DNA from: ZC4RG20 sp036381515
Lineage (GTDB): Bacteria; Pseudomonadota; Gammaproteobacteria; Steroidobacterales; Rariloculaceae
Direction: 5' to 3'
NCBI GenBank assembly: GCA_036381515.1
Contig: DASVCR010000089.1
Coordinates: 1-64,000 of the forward strand
DNA length: 64,000 nt
The notes below the pieces were generated by a model. The model saw only the letters and a program-made list of their open reading frames with translations. It ran no database searches and was not told the DNA's origin. Each line of letters opens with the position of its first letter. Positions within the stretch are counted from its first letter, which is position 1. Of this stretch, positions 26,261 to 34,407 are shown piece after piece. The translations under genes and the position numbers were made by a program.

Positions 26261-27202
26261 ATGATCGTCGTCGCGGGCCCCGAGATCGCCGCGTACGGCT
26301 TTCCGAACGGGCATCCGTTCGGGCCGGACCGGCACGACGCGTTCGTCGCGGAGCTCGAGCGCTCGGGCGTCGCCGCGCGCGTTGAGCGGCGGCGCGCGCG
26401 CGAGGCCTCGCGCGACGAGATCGAGTACTTCCATACGCCCGAGTACGTCGACTTCGTGATCGAGCTGTCGGAGCGCGGACGGGGGCTTCTCGACATGGGC
26501 GATACGCCCGCGTTCCCCGGCGTCTATACGGCGGCCGCGCACGTCGTCGGCGGCACGCTCGACGCGCTCGCGGCCGTGATCGACGAGGGCCGGCCCGCGT
26601 TCATTCCGATCGCGGGCCTGCATCACGCGCGGCGGGACGGCGCGGCCGGGTTCTGCGTGTTCAACGATTGCGGCATCGCGATCGAGGCGGCACGGCGCGT
26701 GCACGGCATCCGGCGCGTCGCGTACGTCGACATCGACGCGCACCACGGCGACGGCGTGTTCTACGGTTTCGAGGAGGACCCGGACGTGCTCTTCGCGGAC
26801 GTGCACGAGGACGGGCGCTTCCTCTACCCCGGCACCGGCAGCCGCTTCGAGACCGGGCGCGGGCCCGCGGCGGGCACGAAGCTCAACATCCCGCTGCCTC
26901 CGGGCGCCGGCGACGACGCGTTCTTCGAGGCGTGGGACGAGGTCGAGGCGTATCTCGAGCGGGGCAGGCCCGAGCTCGTGCTGCTCCAGTGCGGCGCGGA
27001 TTCGCTCGGCGGCGATCCGATCACGCATTTGCGGTACAGCGAGGAAGCGCACGCGCACGCCGCGCGGCGCGTGCGGGCGATCGCCGAGCGCCACGCGGGC
27101 GGGCGCGTGCTTGCGATGGGCGGAGGCGGCTACGACCGGCGCAACCTCGCGCGCGCGTGGACGCGCGTCGTCGACGCGCTCGCGGGTCCTGCCGACGCGT
27201 AG
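26261..27202 (+). CDS. histone deacetylase family protein (AcuC/HDAC-like)
   Basis: This 313-residue zinc hydrolase belongs to the arginase/deacetylase superfamily. Catalytic blocks are GLHHARRDGAAGFCVFND (the tandem His and the Cys/Phe pocket), YVDIDAHHGDGVFYGF (zinc-ligand Asp and His) and LLQCGADSLGGDP. The final GGGGYDRRNLARAW carries the transition-state-stabilising Tyr region. Bacterial members deacetylate acetyl-CoA synthetase (AcuC), acetylpolyamines or similar substrates; the substrate here is unknown. ATG 26261 (MIVVAGPEIAAYGFPNGHPFGPDRHDAF) is the start matching the family; the open frame extends further upstream without similarity. It is followed after 30 bases by glyA. Confidence 0.92.
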   Translation: MIVVAGPEIAAYGFPNGHPFGPDRHDAFVAELERSGVAARVERRRAREASRDEIEYFHTPEYVDFVIELSERGRGLLDMGDTPAFPGVYTAAAHVVGGTLDALAAVIDEGRPAFIPIAGLHHARRDGAAGFCVFNDCGIAIEAARRVHGIRRVAYVDIDAHHGDGVFYGFEEDPDVLFADVHEDGRFLYPGTGSRFETGRGPAAGTKLNIPLPPGAGDDAFFEAWDEVEAYLERGRPELVLLQCGADSLGGDPITHLRYSEEAHAHAARRVRAIAERHAGGRVLAMGGGGYDRRNLARAWTRVVDALAGPADA

Positions 27203-27232
27203 GACGTCGTCCGAGCGATCATCCACCGGACG

Positions 27233-28513
27233 ATGACGGGCGAAAAAATCGTGTCTGACACCTTTTCCGTGCGCGGGGACGAGGCGGCGTCACGCGGCGC
27301 CGGCGATCGCGAGCTGTTCGCGGCGATCGACGCCGAGGCGCGGCGGCAGCAGGAGCACATCGAGCTGATCGCGTCCGAGAACTACGTGAGCGCGGCGGTG
27401 CTCGCGGCGCAGGGCTCGGTTTTGACGAACAAGTACGCGGACGGCTACCCGGGCCGGCGCACGTACCGCGGCTGCGAGCACGTCGACACCGTGGAGGCGC
27501 TCGCGATCGAGCGCGCGAAACGGCTCTTCGGCGTCGACTACGCGAACGTGCAGCCGTACTCGGGCTCGCAGGCGAACATGGCGGCGTATCTCGCGCTGCT
27601 CGAGCCCGGCGATACGGTGCTCGCGATGCGGCCGGACCACGGCGGCCACCGTACGCACGGCGACGCGGCGAACTTTTCCGGCAAGCTCTACCGGATCGAG
27701 CATTACGGCGTCGACCCCGAGACCGGGCTCATCGACTACGACGCCGTGCGTGCCGCCGCCCGGCGCGTGCGGCCGAAGCTGATCGTCGCGGGTTACTCCG
27801 CTTACCCGCGCGTCGTCGACTGGAGCGAGTTCCGGCGGATCGCGGACGAGGTCGGTGCACGCCTCCTCGCCGACATGGCGCACGTCGCGGGGCTCGTCGC
27901 GGCGGGCCTGCACCCGAGCCCGGCCGGCATCGCCGACGTGATCACGACGACGACGCACAAGACGCTGCGCGGCCCGCGCGGCGGCATGATCCTCGCGGAC
28001 GACGCGGCGCTCGGCCGGCGCCTCGACGCGGCCGTGTTCCCGGGCGTGCAGGGCGGGCCGCTGATGCACGTGATCGCCGGAAAGGCCGTCGCGCTCCACG
28101 AGGCGGCGCAGCCCGAGTTCCGCGCGTACCAGGCCGAGGTGCTCGCCAACGCGCGGCGGCTCGGCGAGCGGCTCGCCGCGCACGGGCTCGTCGTCGCGAC
28201 CGGCGGCACGGACACCCACATGCTGCTCGTCGCGGTCGAAGGCGCGCGCGCGGACGCGGCGGAGCTCGAGGCCGCGCTCGAGCGGGCACACATCGCGGTG
28301 AACGGCGTGACGCTCCCGGGACGCGACGGCCTGCGGCCCGCGCTCAGGCTCGGCACGCCCGCCGTGACGACGCGCGGCTTCGGCGCGACGGAGATCGAGA
28401 CGGTCGCCGACTGGCTCGCCGACGTCGTCGACCGGCCGGGCTCGGCGGACGTCGCGGCCCGCGTACGGGAGGGCGCTCGGGAGCTGCTTGCGCGATTTCC
28501 CGTCTATCGGTAG
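27233..28513 (+). CDS. glyA: serine hydroxymethyltransferase, N-terminus carrying a repeat unit
   Basis: This 426-residue PLP enzyme interconverts serine and glycine with tetrahydrofolate and is the main source of one-carbon units. It has QEHIELIASENYVS, LTNKYADGYPGRRTYRGCEHVD, DMAHVAGLVAAG, and the Schiff-base Lys in TTTTHKTLRGPRGG. With the ATG at 27233 the protein has about 42 residues before QEHIELIASE, more than in E. coli GlyA. The extra part includes EKIVSDTF, encoded by a GTGTCTGACAC palindrome (27251-27261) of the repeat family seen upstream of other genes. GTG 27269 would give a normal-length start. Confidence 0.95.
   Translation: MTGEKIVSDTFSVRGDEAASRGAGDRELFAAIDAEARRQQEHIELIASENYVSAAVLAAQGSVLTNKYADGYPGRRTYRGCEHVDTVEALAIERAKRLFGVDYANVQPYSGSQANMAAYLALLEPGDTVLAMRPDHGGHRTHGDAANFSGKLYRIEHYGVDPETGLIDYDAVRAAARRVRPKLIVAGYSAYPRVVDWSEFRRIADEVGARLLADMAHVAGLVAAGLHPSPAGIADVITTTTHKTLRGPRGGMILADDAALGRRLDAAVFPGVQGGPLMHVIAGKAVALHEAAQPEFRAYQAEVLANARRLGERLAAHGLVVATGGTDTHMLLVAVEGARADAAELEAALERAHIAVNGVTLPGRDGLRPALRLGTPAVTTRGFGATEIETVADWLADVVDRPGSADVAARVREGARELLARFPVYR
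27251..27261. repeat. GTGTCTGACAC palindrome inside the glyA 5' end
   Basis: This is a copy of the 5-1-5 palindrome GTGTC-T-GACAC, flanked by an A-run (GAAAAAATC) and by CTTTTCC, as in the other copies near 29042-29085, 42430-42456 and 61613-61668. It lies 18 bases into the reading frame. Confidence 0.85.
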
Positions 28514-29040
28514 GCCGGAAGTTGGGGCCGGAAATTGGGGTCAGAGCCCTTTTCCGTTGGAAAGTGAAAATTGGGGTCAGAGCCCTTTTTCGTTGGAAAC
28601 GGCTTTGACCTCGATTACGGCTTTGACCTCGATTAAGGCTCTGACCTCGACTAAAGAAAAAGGGCTCTGGCCTCGAGAAGAAAAGGGCTCTGCCCCCGAT
28701 TGAAGAAAACGGCTCTGGCCCCAAAACGGCTCTGCCCCCGATTGAGGAAAACGGCTCTGGCCCCAAATCTGGCCCGATTGAAGAAAACGGCTCTGATCCC
28801 CAAACGGCTCTGGCCCCGATTGAAGAAACGGCTCTGACCCCGGTTTTTCGAAGAAAAGGCTCTGACCCCGGTATTTCGGACCTCGATTGAAAAAAAGGGC
28901 TCTGACCCGGTTTTTCGCTGTGCCCCCGGTTTCTCGCTGACCCCGTTCCTCGAAAAAATCGGCTCCGACCATGCTCCGACCCCGGTTTTTCGGAGCGCCC
29001 GGACCCGCTGAAAAGGGCTCTGACCCGAATTTTTGCGACA
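28514..29040. repeat. repeat field 2: GGGGTCAGAGCCC-type units in both orientations
   Basis: The gap between glyA and nrdR is filled by the same family as repeat field 1. Two forward GGGGTCAGAGCCC copies at 28537-28549 and 28573-28585 are followed by GGCTTTGACCTCGATTA-type variants (about 28600-28645). About a dozen inverted copies of the form GGCTCTGACCCC or GGCTCTGGCCCC then run to about 29030, spaced by ACGATTGAAGAAAA-like linkers. Forward units lie to the left and inverted units to the right, as in field 1. No gene or transposase is present. Confidence 0.9.
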
Positions 29041-29041
29041 A

Positions 29042-29085
29042 TGTGTCAGACGCCTTTTTTCGTTCGAAAAAAGGTGTCTGACACA
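29042..29085. repeat. long GTGTCTGACAC-type hairpin directly upstream of nrdR
   Basis: Arms of 21 bases at 29042-29062 and 29065-29085 pair with a single mismatch around a TT centre. Each arm holds one GTGTC(A/T)GAC palindrome and a T- or A-run. The hairpin ends 16 bases before the nrdR ATG and therefore overlaps its leader. An ATG at 29041 runs in frame through the hairpin into nrdR. Confidence 0.9.
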
Positions 29086-29100
29086 AGGGTTGCCGTCGAG

Positions 29101-29610
29101 ATGCATTGCCCGTTCTGCAATCACGCCGACACGAAGGTCATCGACTCGCGGCTCGCCGGCGAGGGCCGGCAGGTGCGCCGGCGGCGCGAGTGCCTGAAGT
29201 GCGCGGAGCGCTTCACGACGTTCGAGACGCCCGAGCTCGTGATGCCGCACGTCGTCAAGCGCGACGGCCGCCGTGAGCCGTTCGACGAGGGCAAGCTCCG
29301 CAGCGGCATGCTGGCCGCGCTGCAGAAGCGGCCCGTGAAGACCGAGGACGTCGAGGCGAGCATCGAACGCACCATCCACCGCCTGCAGACGATCGGCGAG
29401 CGCGACGTGCCGAGCCGGCTGATCGGCGACATGGTCATGGAGGAGCTGCGCCGGCTGGACGAGGTCGCGTACGTGCGCTTCGCGTCGATCTATCGCAGCT
29501 TCCAGGACGTGACCGAATTCCAGGAAGAGATCCAGCGGCTCAAGGCGCTGACGGCCTATTCGAGCCGCGAGCAGATGTCGCTCTTGCCCGAAGAAGAAGA
29601 CAAATCGTGA
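29101..29610 (+). CDS. nrdR: transcriptional repressor NrdR
   Basis: This 169-residue zinc-finger plus ATP-cone regulator represses ribonucleotide reductase genes by sensing ATP/dATP. The N-terminal zinc ribbon has CPFC and CLKC pairs (MHCPFCNHADTKVIDSR, ECLKCAERFTTFE). The ATP-cone follows from about residue 49 (VVKRDGRREPFDEGKLRSGMLAAL, then VPSRLIGDMVMEELRRLDEVAYVRFASIYRSF). ATG 29101 gives the canonical MHCPFC start; an upstream in-frame ATG at 29041 would add 20 residues encoded by the hairpin repeat. The last four bases overlap ribD (GTGA). nrdR next to ribD is a common proteobacterial order. Confidence 0.96.
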   Translation: MHCPFCNHADTKVIDSRLAGEGRQVRRRRECLKCAERFTTFETPELVMPHVVKRDGRREPFDEGKLRSGMLAALQKRPVKTEDVEASIERTIHRLQTIGERDVPSRLIGDMVMEELRRLDEVAYVRFASIYRSFQDVTEFQEEIQRLKALTAYSSREQMSLLPEEEDKS

Positions 29611-30908
29611 GCCGCGCCGACGATCATGCGTACATGGCCCGTGCGCTTCGGCTCGCCGAGCGCGCGCTCGGCACGACGGCGCCGAATCCGGCGGTCGGCT
29701 GCGTGCTCGTCCGCGACGGACGGATCGTCGGCGAAGGGTACACGCGGCCGCCGGGCGGGCCGCATGCCGAGGTCGTCGCACTGCAGGCGGCGGGCGAGGA
29801 CGCGCGCGGCGCGACGGCTTACGTCAGCCTCGAGCCGTGCGATCACACGGGCCGCACCGGTCCGTGCACGCGTGCGCTGATCGACGCAGGAATAGCGCGC
29901 GTCGTCTGCGCGGTGCTCGATCCGAACCCGATCGCGGGCTCCGGCCTCGACCGGCTCCGCGCGGCCGGCATCGACGTCGAGGTCGGCGTGCTCGAGGCGC
30001 AGGCGCGCGCGCTGAACCGCGGCTTCTTCGCGCGGATGACGCGCGGCCGTCCGTGGGTGCGCAGCAAGCTCGCGGCGAGCCTCGACGGACGGACCGCGCT
30101 CGCGAACGGCGCGAGCCAGTGGATCACGGGGCCCGCCGCGCGCAGCGACGTGCATCGGTTTCGCGCGCGTGCCGGCGCGATCCTGACCGGGATCGGCACG
30201 GTGCTCGCCGACGACCCGCGCCTCACGGCGCGGCCGTCCGCGAAGCCCGATCTCGCGCCGGCGAACGACGGCGCCGCGGGGCAGGCGCCCGCGACGACGT
30301 CGCCGACGGCGCCCGGCTCGCCGTCGCCGTCCGCGACCGTGCCTACCGGGGCGACCGCGCCTGCCGCCGCGACCGCGCCTGCCGCCGTGACCGCGCCTGC
30401 CGCCGCGACCGCGCCGACTGCCGCGACCGCTCCGACCCCAGCCTCGCCGCGCGGACCGCTGCGCGCGATCGTCGACGCGAAGCTCGCGACCCCGCCGACC
30501 GCGAAGACGCTGCACGAGCCCGGCGACGTCGTGATCTTCACGACCGCGGCGGACGACGCAATCGCGGCGTGGCGCGAGCGGCTCCACGCGGCCGCGCGCG
30601 TCGAGGTCGTGCGCGTCGCGGGACGCGAGCGCTGCGACCTCGTCGACGTCGTCGAGCGCCTCGCGGTCCTCGACGTGAACGACGTCTGGGTCGAGGCGGG
30701 GCCGGCGCTGAACGGCGCGCTGCTCGAGCGCGGGCTGATCGACGAGCTCGTCCTCTACCTCGCGCCGCACCTGCTCGGCGATACCGCGCGCGGCCTCTTC
30801 TCGCTCGCGACGCTCGAGTCGCTCGACGACCGCGTGCGGCTCGCGATCGACGACGTCCGGCGGATCGGCGACGATTTGCGTATCATCGCGCGGCCCGTTG
30901 CCCGTTGA
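29607..30908 (+). CDS. ribD: bifunctional riboflavin deaminase/reductase RibD with a low-complexity insert
   Basis: This 433-residue enzyme catalyses the second and third steps of riboflavin synthesis. The deaminase domain has PNPAVGCVLV, the zinc motifs GPHAEVVAL and VSLEPCDHTGRTGPC. The reductase domain begins PWVRSKLAASLDGRTALANGASQWITG and includes GTVLADDPRLTAR and VWVEAGPALNGALLERGLIDE. Between ADDPRLTARP and PLRAIVDAKLATP lies an Ala/Pro/Thr insert of about 50 residues containing five 18-base units. The family has a shorter loop there, which accounts for the length of 433 against roughly 370. The start is GTG, overlapping nrdR by four bases. Confidence 0.94.
   Translation: MSRADDHAYMARALRLAERALGTTAPNPAVGCVLVRDGRIVGEGYTRPPGGPHAEVVALQAAGEDARGATAYVSLEPCDHTGRTGPCTRALIDAGIARVVCAVLDPNPIAGSGLDRLRAAGIDVEVGVLEAQARALNRGFFARMTRGRPWVRSKLAASLDGRTALANGASQWITGPAARSDVHRFRARAGAILTGIGTVLADDPRLTARPSAKPDLAPANDGAAGQAPATTSPTAPGSPSPSATVPTGATAPAAATAPAAVTAPAAATAPTAATAPTPASPRGPLRAIVDAKLATPPTAKTLHEPGDVVIFTTAADDAIAAWRERLHAAARVEVVRVAGRERCDLVDVVERLAVLDVNDVWVEAGPALNGALLERGLIDELVLYLAPHLLGDTARGLFSLATLESLDDRVRLAIDDVRRIGDDLRIIARPVAR
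30351..30440 (+). repeat. 18-base tandem repeat inside ribD
   Basis: Five consecutive 18-base units of the form GCGACCGCGCCTGCCGCC encode (A/V)TAPAA-like hexapeptides at about residues 249-278 of RibD. The first two are identical, the third differs by one base, and the last two drift. The reading frame is kept because the unit is a multiple of three. Confidence 0.9.
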
Positions 30909-31002
30909 GCCGGCCGTCGCGATCGCGGCTCGCTCGTCGGCGCGGCGGCACATCGATGCGCCGGCCGCCGGACGCGGCCGCGGCGCTTACCGGAGTGGCT
31001 CG

Positions 31003-31617
31003 ATGTTCTCGGGAATCGTCAAAGGCGTCGGTCGCGTGCTCGCGGTCGAGGAGCGAGGCGGCGATCGCCGCCTGACGATCGGCTTCGCCGGCACGCCGAT
31101 CGCCCCGCCTTCGATCGGCGCGAGCATCGCCGTCAACGGCGCGTGCCTGACCGCGGCCGCCGTTGGCGCCGATCGCTTCGAGGCCGACGTCTCTCGCGAG
31201 ACGCTGTCGGTCACGACGCTCGGCCTGCTCGAGCCCGGCGCCCGCGTGAACCTCGAGCCGTCGCTCGCGCTCGGCGAGCCGCTCGACGGGCACCTCGTCA
31301 GCGGGCACGTCGACGGCGTCGCGCGCGTCGCCGCGATCGAGCCGTCGGCCCGCTCGCTCGTCGTCGGGATCGACCTGCCGCCCGGGCTCGCGCGCTACGT
31401 CGCGCGCAAGGGCTCGATCGCGGTCGACGGCGTGAGCCTGACCGTGAACGAGATCGCGGGCGAGCGCATGAGCGTCAACATCGTGCCGCATACGCGCGAC
31501 GCGACGATCATCGGGCACTACGGGCCGGGCACGCCGGTCAACGTCGAGGTCGACCTGCTCGCCCGCTACGTCGAGCGGATGCTCCAACGGCCGTCTGCCG
31601 GCGACGGGGCTCGGTGA
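31003..31617 (+). CDS. ribE: riboflavin synthase alpha subunit
   Basis: This 204-residue enzyme dismutates 6,7-dimethyl-8-ribityllumazine to riboflavin. The two tandem lumazine-binding domains are visible: MFSGIVKGVGRVLA with SIAVNGACLTAAA and SRETLS in the first, then HLVSGHVDGVARVA with SIAVDGVSLTVNEI and NIVPHTRDATI in the second. ATG 31003 was chosen because MFSGIV is the canonical start; an open frame begins upstream at 30898 but overlaps ribD. The gap from ribD is 94 bases. Confidence 0.96.
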   Translation: MFSGIVKGVGRVLAVEERGGDRRLTIGFAGTPIAPPSIGASIAVNGACLTAAAVGADRFEADVSRETLSVTTLGLLEPGARVNLEPSLALGEPLDGHLVSGHVDGVARVAAIEPSARSLVVGIDLPPGLARYVARKGSIAVDGVSLTVNEIAGERMSVNIVPHTRDATIIGHYGPGTPVNVEVDLLARYVERMLQRPSAGDGAR

Positions 31618-31627
31618 CCGGCAGCTC

Positions 31628-32617
31628 GTGACCGTCGCGCTGCTGCTCGTCGCCGGCCTCGCGCTGCTCGTCGTCGGCGCGGAGCTGCTCGTGCGCGGCG
31701 CCGTGCGGACGGCCGAATGCTTCGGCGTGTCGCCGCTCCTGATCGGGCTCACGCTCGTCGGCTTCGGCACGTCGACGCCCGAGCTCGTGACGAGCGTGCA
31801 GGCCGCGCTCGTCGGCTCGCCCGGCATCGCGGTCGGCAACATCGTCGGCTCGAACATCGCGAACGTCCTGCTGATCCTCGGCGTGGCGGCGCTGATCATG
31901 CCGATCGCGGTCGAGAGCCGGGCGCTTCGGCGCGACGGCGCCGTCCTGCTCGGCGTGTCGCTGCTGTTCGCCGCCGTCGCGTTCTCGTTCGGCCTCGCGC
32001 GCGGCGTCGGCGTCGTGTTCGTCGCGGCCCTCGCCGCGTACGTCGCGTATGCGTATCGGCAGGAGCGGACCGTCGGCGACGGCCATACGGCCGCGTTCGA
32101 GCGCGCGGAGGCGGTCGCGGCGATCGACCCGGCGCTTCAGCCGTGCTGCCGGCCGTCGCGCCCGTTGGCCGCCGTGATCGGCCACGTCGCGCTCGCGATC
32201 GTGGGTCTCGCGATCGTCGTCGTCGGCGGCCGCGTGCTCGTCGGCGCGGCCGTCGACCTCGCGCGCGTCGTCGGGATCTCCGAGGCGGTCATCGGGCTCA
32301 CGATCGTCGCGATCGGGACCTCGATGCCCGAGCTCGTGACGTCGCTCGTCGCCGCCGTGCGCCGGCACAGCGACGTCGCGATCGGCAACGTGCTCGGCTC
32401 CAACATCTACAACCTGTTGGGGATCGGCGGGCTGACCGCGCTGATCAGCCCTACGCCGGTCCCCGAGCAGATCGCGCGCACCGACGTGCCGTTCATGCTC
32501 GGGATCACCGTGCTGCTGGTGTGGTTCGCATCGACGGAGAAGCGCCTGAGCCGGACCGAAGGCGCGATCTTCCTCGCCTTCTACGCGGGGTACGTTGCGT
32601 ATCTGATCGCCGCGTGA
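31628..32617 (+). CDS. calcium/sodium antiporter (CaCA family, YrbG-like)
   Basis: This 329-residue inner-membrane protein has about ten hydrophobic helices in two related halves. Each half carries the CaCA alpha-repeat: GFGTSTPELVTSVQAAL plus GNIVGSNIANVLLILG in the first and AIGTSMPELVTSLVAAV plus GNVLGSNIYNLLGIGG in the second, with the Glu of each PELVTS likely binding the cation. A cytoplasmic loop of about 30 residues lies between them. The start is GTG, 10 bases after the ribE stop, so it is probably cotranscribed with the riboflavin genes although unrelated to them in function. Confidence 0.93.
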   Translation: MTVALLLVAGLALLVVGAELLVRGAVRTAECFGVSPLLIGLTLVGFGTSTPELVTSVQAALVGSPGIAVGNIVGSNIANVLLILGVAALIMPIAVESRALRRDGAVLLGVSLLFAAVAFSFGLARGVGVVFVAALAAYVAYAYRQERTVGDGHTAAFERAEAVAAIDPALQPCCRPSRPLAAVIGHVALAIVGLAIVVVGGRVLVGAAVDLARVVGISEAVIGLTIVAIGTSMPELVTSLVAAVRRHSDVAIGNVLGSNIYNLLGIGGLTALISPTPVPEQIARTDVPFMLGITVLLVWFASTEKRLSRTEGAIFLAFYAGYVAYLIAA

Positions 32618-32765
32618 GCCCGGTGCCGGGCGGCGCCGGACGGCTTGCGCCGCGCGAGTCGATGCGGCCCGCCCTAGGGCCGGGAGTGGGCTTCGGGTCG
32701 GCGTCCCGCGAGCAGCCGCCGCGGATTCGCGGTAGTCTTTCCGTTTCCGATCGTCCGCCAGAGCC

Positions 32766-33902
32766 ATGATCACACGCGCGCCCGCCGACTCCGTGCGGCC
32801 CGACTTCGACAGGGTCGAGGACATCATCGCCGCGATCCGCGACGGAGAGATGGTCGTGATCCTCGACGACGAGGATCGCGAGAACGAGGGCGACCTCGTG
32901 ATGGCCGCGACGAAGGTGCGTCCGGAGCACATCAATTTCATGGCCCGCTACGCGCGCGGGCTGATCTGCCTCACGCTGACGCGCGCCCGCTGCGAGCAGC
33001 TGCGCCTGCCGCTGATGGTCGGCGGCACGAACGAGCGGCGCAGCACGAACTTCACGGTGTCGATCGAGGCGGCCGAAGGCGTGACCACGGGCATCTCGGC
33101 CCACGACCGCGCCAGGACGATCCGCGCCGCGGTCGCGCCCAACGCGCGGCCCGAGGACCTGGTCCAGCCGGGACACATCTTCCCGCTGATGGCACAGCCC
33201 GGCGGCGTGCTGACGCGCGCGGGGCACACGGAAGCGGGCTGCGACCTGACGCGCCTCGCGGGGCTCGAGCCCGCGGCCGTGATCGTCGAGATCCTGAGCG
33301 AGGACGGCACGATGGCCCGCCGCGACGAGCTCGTCGCGTTCGCGCGCCGGCACGGGCTGCGCATCGGCACGATCGCCGACCTGATCAAGTACCGCCTCGA
33401 GAAAGAGGAGTCGGTCCAGGCGATCAGCGAGCTCGAAGTCGAGACGGAGTTCGGGCCTTTCCGCATGGTGTGCTTCGAGGACCACGTGTATCGCACCGTG
33501 CATCTCGCGCTCGTGCGCGGCCGCATCGATCCGGAGACGCCGACGCTCGTGCGCGTGCATCGCCAGGAAACGCTGGCCGACGTGATCGGCGTCAGGAACG
33601 AGCGGCTCGGCTGGCCGCTGCGCGACGCGATGCGGCGGATCGCGGAGCACGGGCACGGCGTCGTCGTGCTGCTGCGGCACGAGGAGTCGCCGCGCGACCT
33701 GATGCGGGTCGTGAAGGAGCTCGGCGAGCCGGTCGACGAGGTCGTCGTGCGGCGCGAGCGCGTGATGGACTTGCGGACGATCGGCATCGGCGCGCAGGTG
33801 CTGCGCGCGCTCGGGGTGCGGCGCATGCGCGTCCTGTCCGCGCCGAAGAACATGCACGGGCTCTCGGGATTCGGTCTCGAGGTCGTCGAATACGTGAAAT
33901 AA
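32766..33902 (+). CDS. ribBA: 3,4-dihydroxy-2-butanone 4-phosphate synthase with degenerate GTP cyclohydrolase II domain
   Basis: The N-terminal ~200 residues form an intact RibB domain with IVILDDEDRENEGDLVMAA, the dihydroxybutanone-phosphate synthase acidic loop, and GHIFPLMAQPGGVLTRAGHTEA. The C-terminal ~170 residues align with GTP cyclohydrolase II but the zinc-binding Cys triplet is missing. Where active RibA has an HSECLTGD...RCDCG block, this protein reads VRVHRQETLADVIGVRN and contains no Cys. The domain is therefore predicted to lack cyclohydrolase activity, and a separate RibA is expected elsewhere in the genome. No FMN riboswitch was recognised in the 148-base upstream gap. ribH follows after 19 bases. 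Confidence 0.93.
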   Translation: MITRAPADSVRPDFDRVEDIIAAIRDGEMVVILDDEDRENEGDLVMAATKVRPEHINFMARYARGLICLTLTRARCEQLRLPLMVGGTNERRSTNFTVSIEAAEGVTTGISAHDRARTIRAAVAPNARPEDLVQPGHIFPLMAQPGGVLTRAGHTEAGCDLTRLAGLEPAAVIVEILSEDGTMARRDELVAFARRHGLRIGTIADLIKYRLEKEESVQAISELEVETEFGPFRMVCFEDHVYRTVHLALVRGRIDPETPTLVRVHRQETLADVIGVRNERLGWPLRDAMRRIAEHGHGVVVLLRHEESPRDLMRVVKELGEPVDEVVVRRERVMDLRTIGIGAQVLRALGVRRMRVLSAPKNMHGLSGFGLEVVEYVK

Positions 33903-33921
33903 AGGGGATCGGACGAACGCC

Positions 33922-34401
33922 ATGGACGAGCGGGTCAAGGTCGTCGAAGGTACGTACAGCGCACGCGGCTTGCGCTTCGCGGTAATCGCGTCGCGCTTCA
34001 ACGAGTTCATCGTCGAGCGTCTCGTCGACGCGGCTGTCTCCACGCTCGTGAAGCACGGCGCGGAGCCGGGCGACATCGACGTCGTGCGCGTCCCGGGCGC
34101 GTTCGAGATTCCCTTGGCGCTCAAGAAGCTCGCGGCGGCCCGCCGCCACGATGCGCTGATCGCGCTCGGCTGCGTGATCCGCGGCGCGACGCCGCATTTC
34201 GACTACGTCGCCGGAGAGGCGGCGGCAGGCATCGCGCGCGTGTCGCTCGAGCACGAGGTGCCGATCGGGTTCGGGCTCCTCACCGTCGACACGATCGAGC
34301 AGGCGGTCGAGCGGGCCGGCACGAAGGCCGGCAACAAGGGCGCGGACGCCGCGCTGACGGCGATCGAGATGGCGACCCTCGTCCGCAAGCTGCAGCAGTA
34401 G
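33922..34401 (+). CDS. ribH: 6,7-dimethyl-8-ribityllumazine synthase
   Basis: This 159-residue enzyme condenses the RibB product with the pyrimidine intermediate. It contains the family blocks FAVIASRFNEFIVERLVDAA, VPGAFEIPLALKKLA, ALGCVIRGATPHFDYVAGEAAAG (phosphate and pyrimidine binding with the catalytic His region) and PIGFGLLTVDTIEQAVERAG. Lumazine synthase usually assembles as a pentamer or 60-mer capsid. It lies between ribBA and nusB, the common proteobacterial order; nusB starts 6 bases downstream, so translation is likely coupled. Confidence 0.96.
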   Translation: MDERVKVVEGTYSARGLRFAVIASRFNEFIVERLVDAAVSTLVKHGAEPGDIDVVRVPGAFEIPLALKKLAAARRHDALIALGCVIRGATPHFDYVAGEAAAGIARVSLEHEVPIGFGLLTVDTIEQAVERAGTKAGNKGADAALTAIEMATLVRKLQQ

Positions 34402-34407
34402 CCGGTC

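Noticed and set aside
28514..29040. CRISPR array
   Set aside because: Units are too short, of both orientations, with irregular spacing and no unique spacers; no cas genes are nearby.
28651..29086. Minus-strand frame across repeat field 2 with repeated GQSRF/GAEPF peptides
   Set aside because: Pure repeat translation, with no conserved domain; it is a by-product of the GGCTCTGACCCC units.
32618..32765. FMN riboswitch upstream of ribBA
   Set aside because: No RFN-type conserved segments were recognisable, and the gap is a GC-rich stretch ending directly at the gene.
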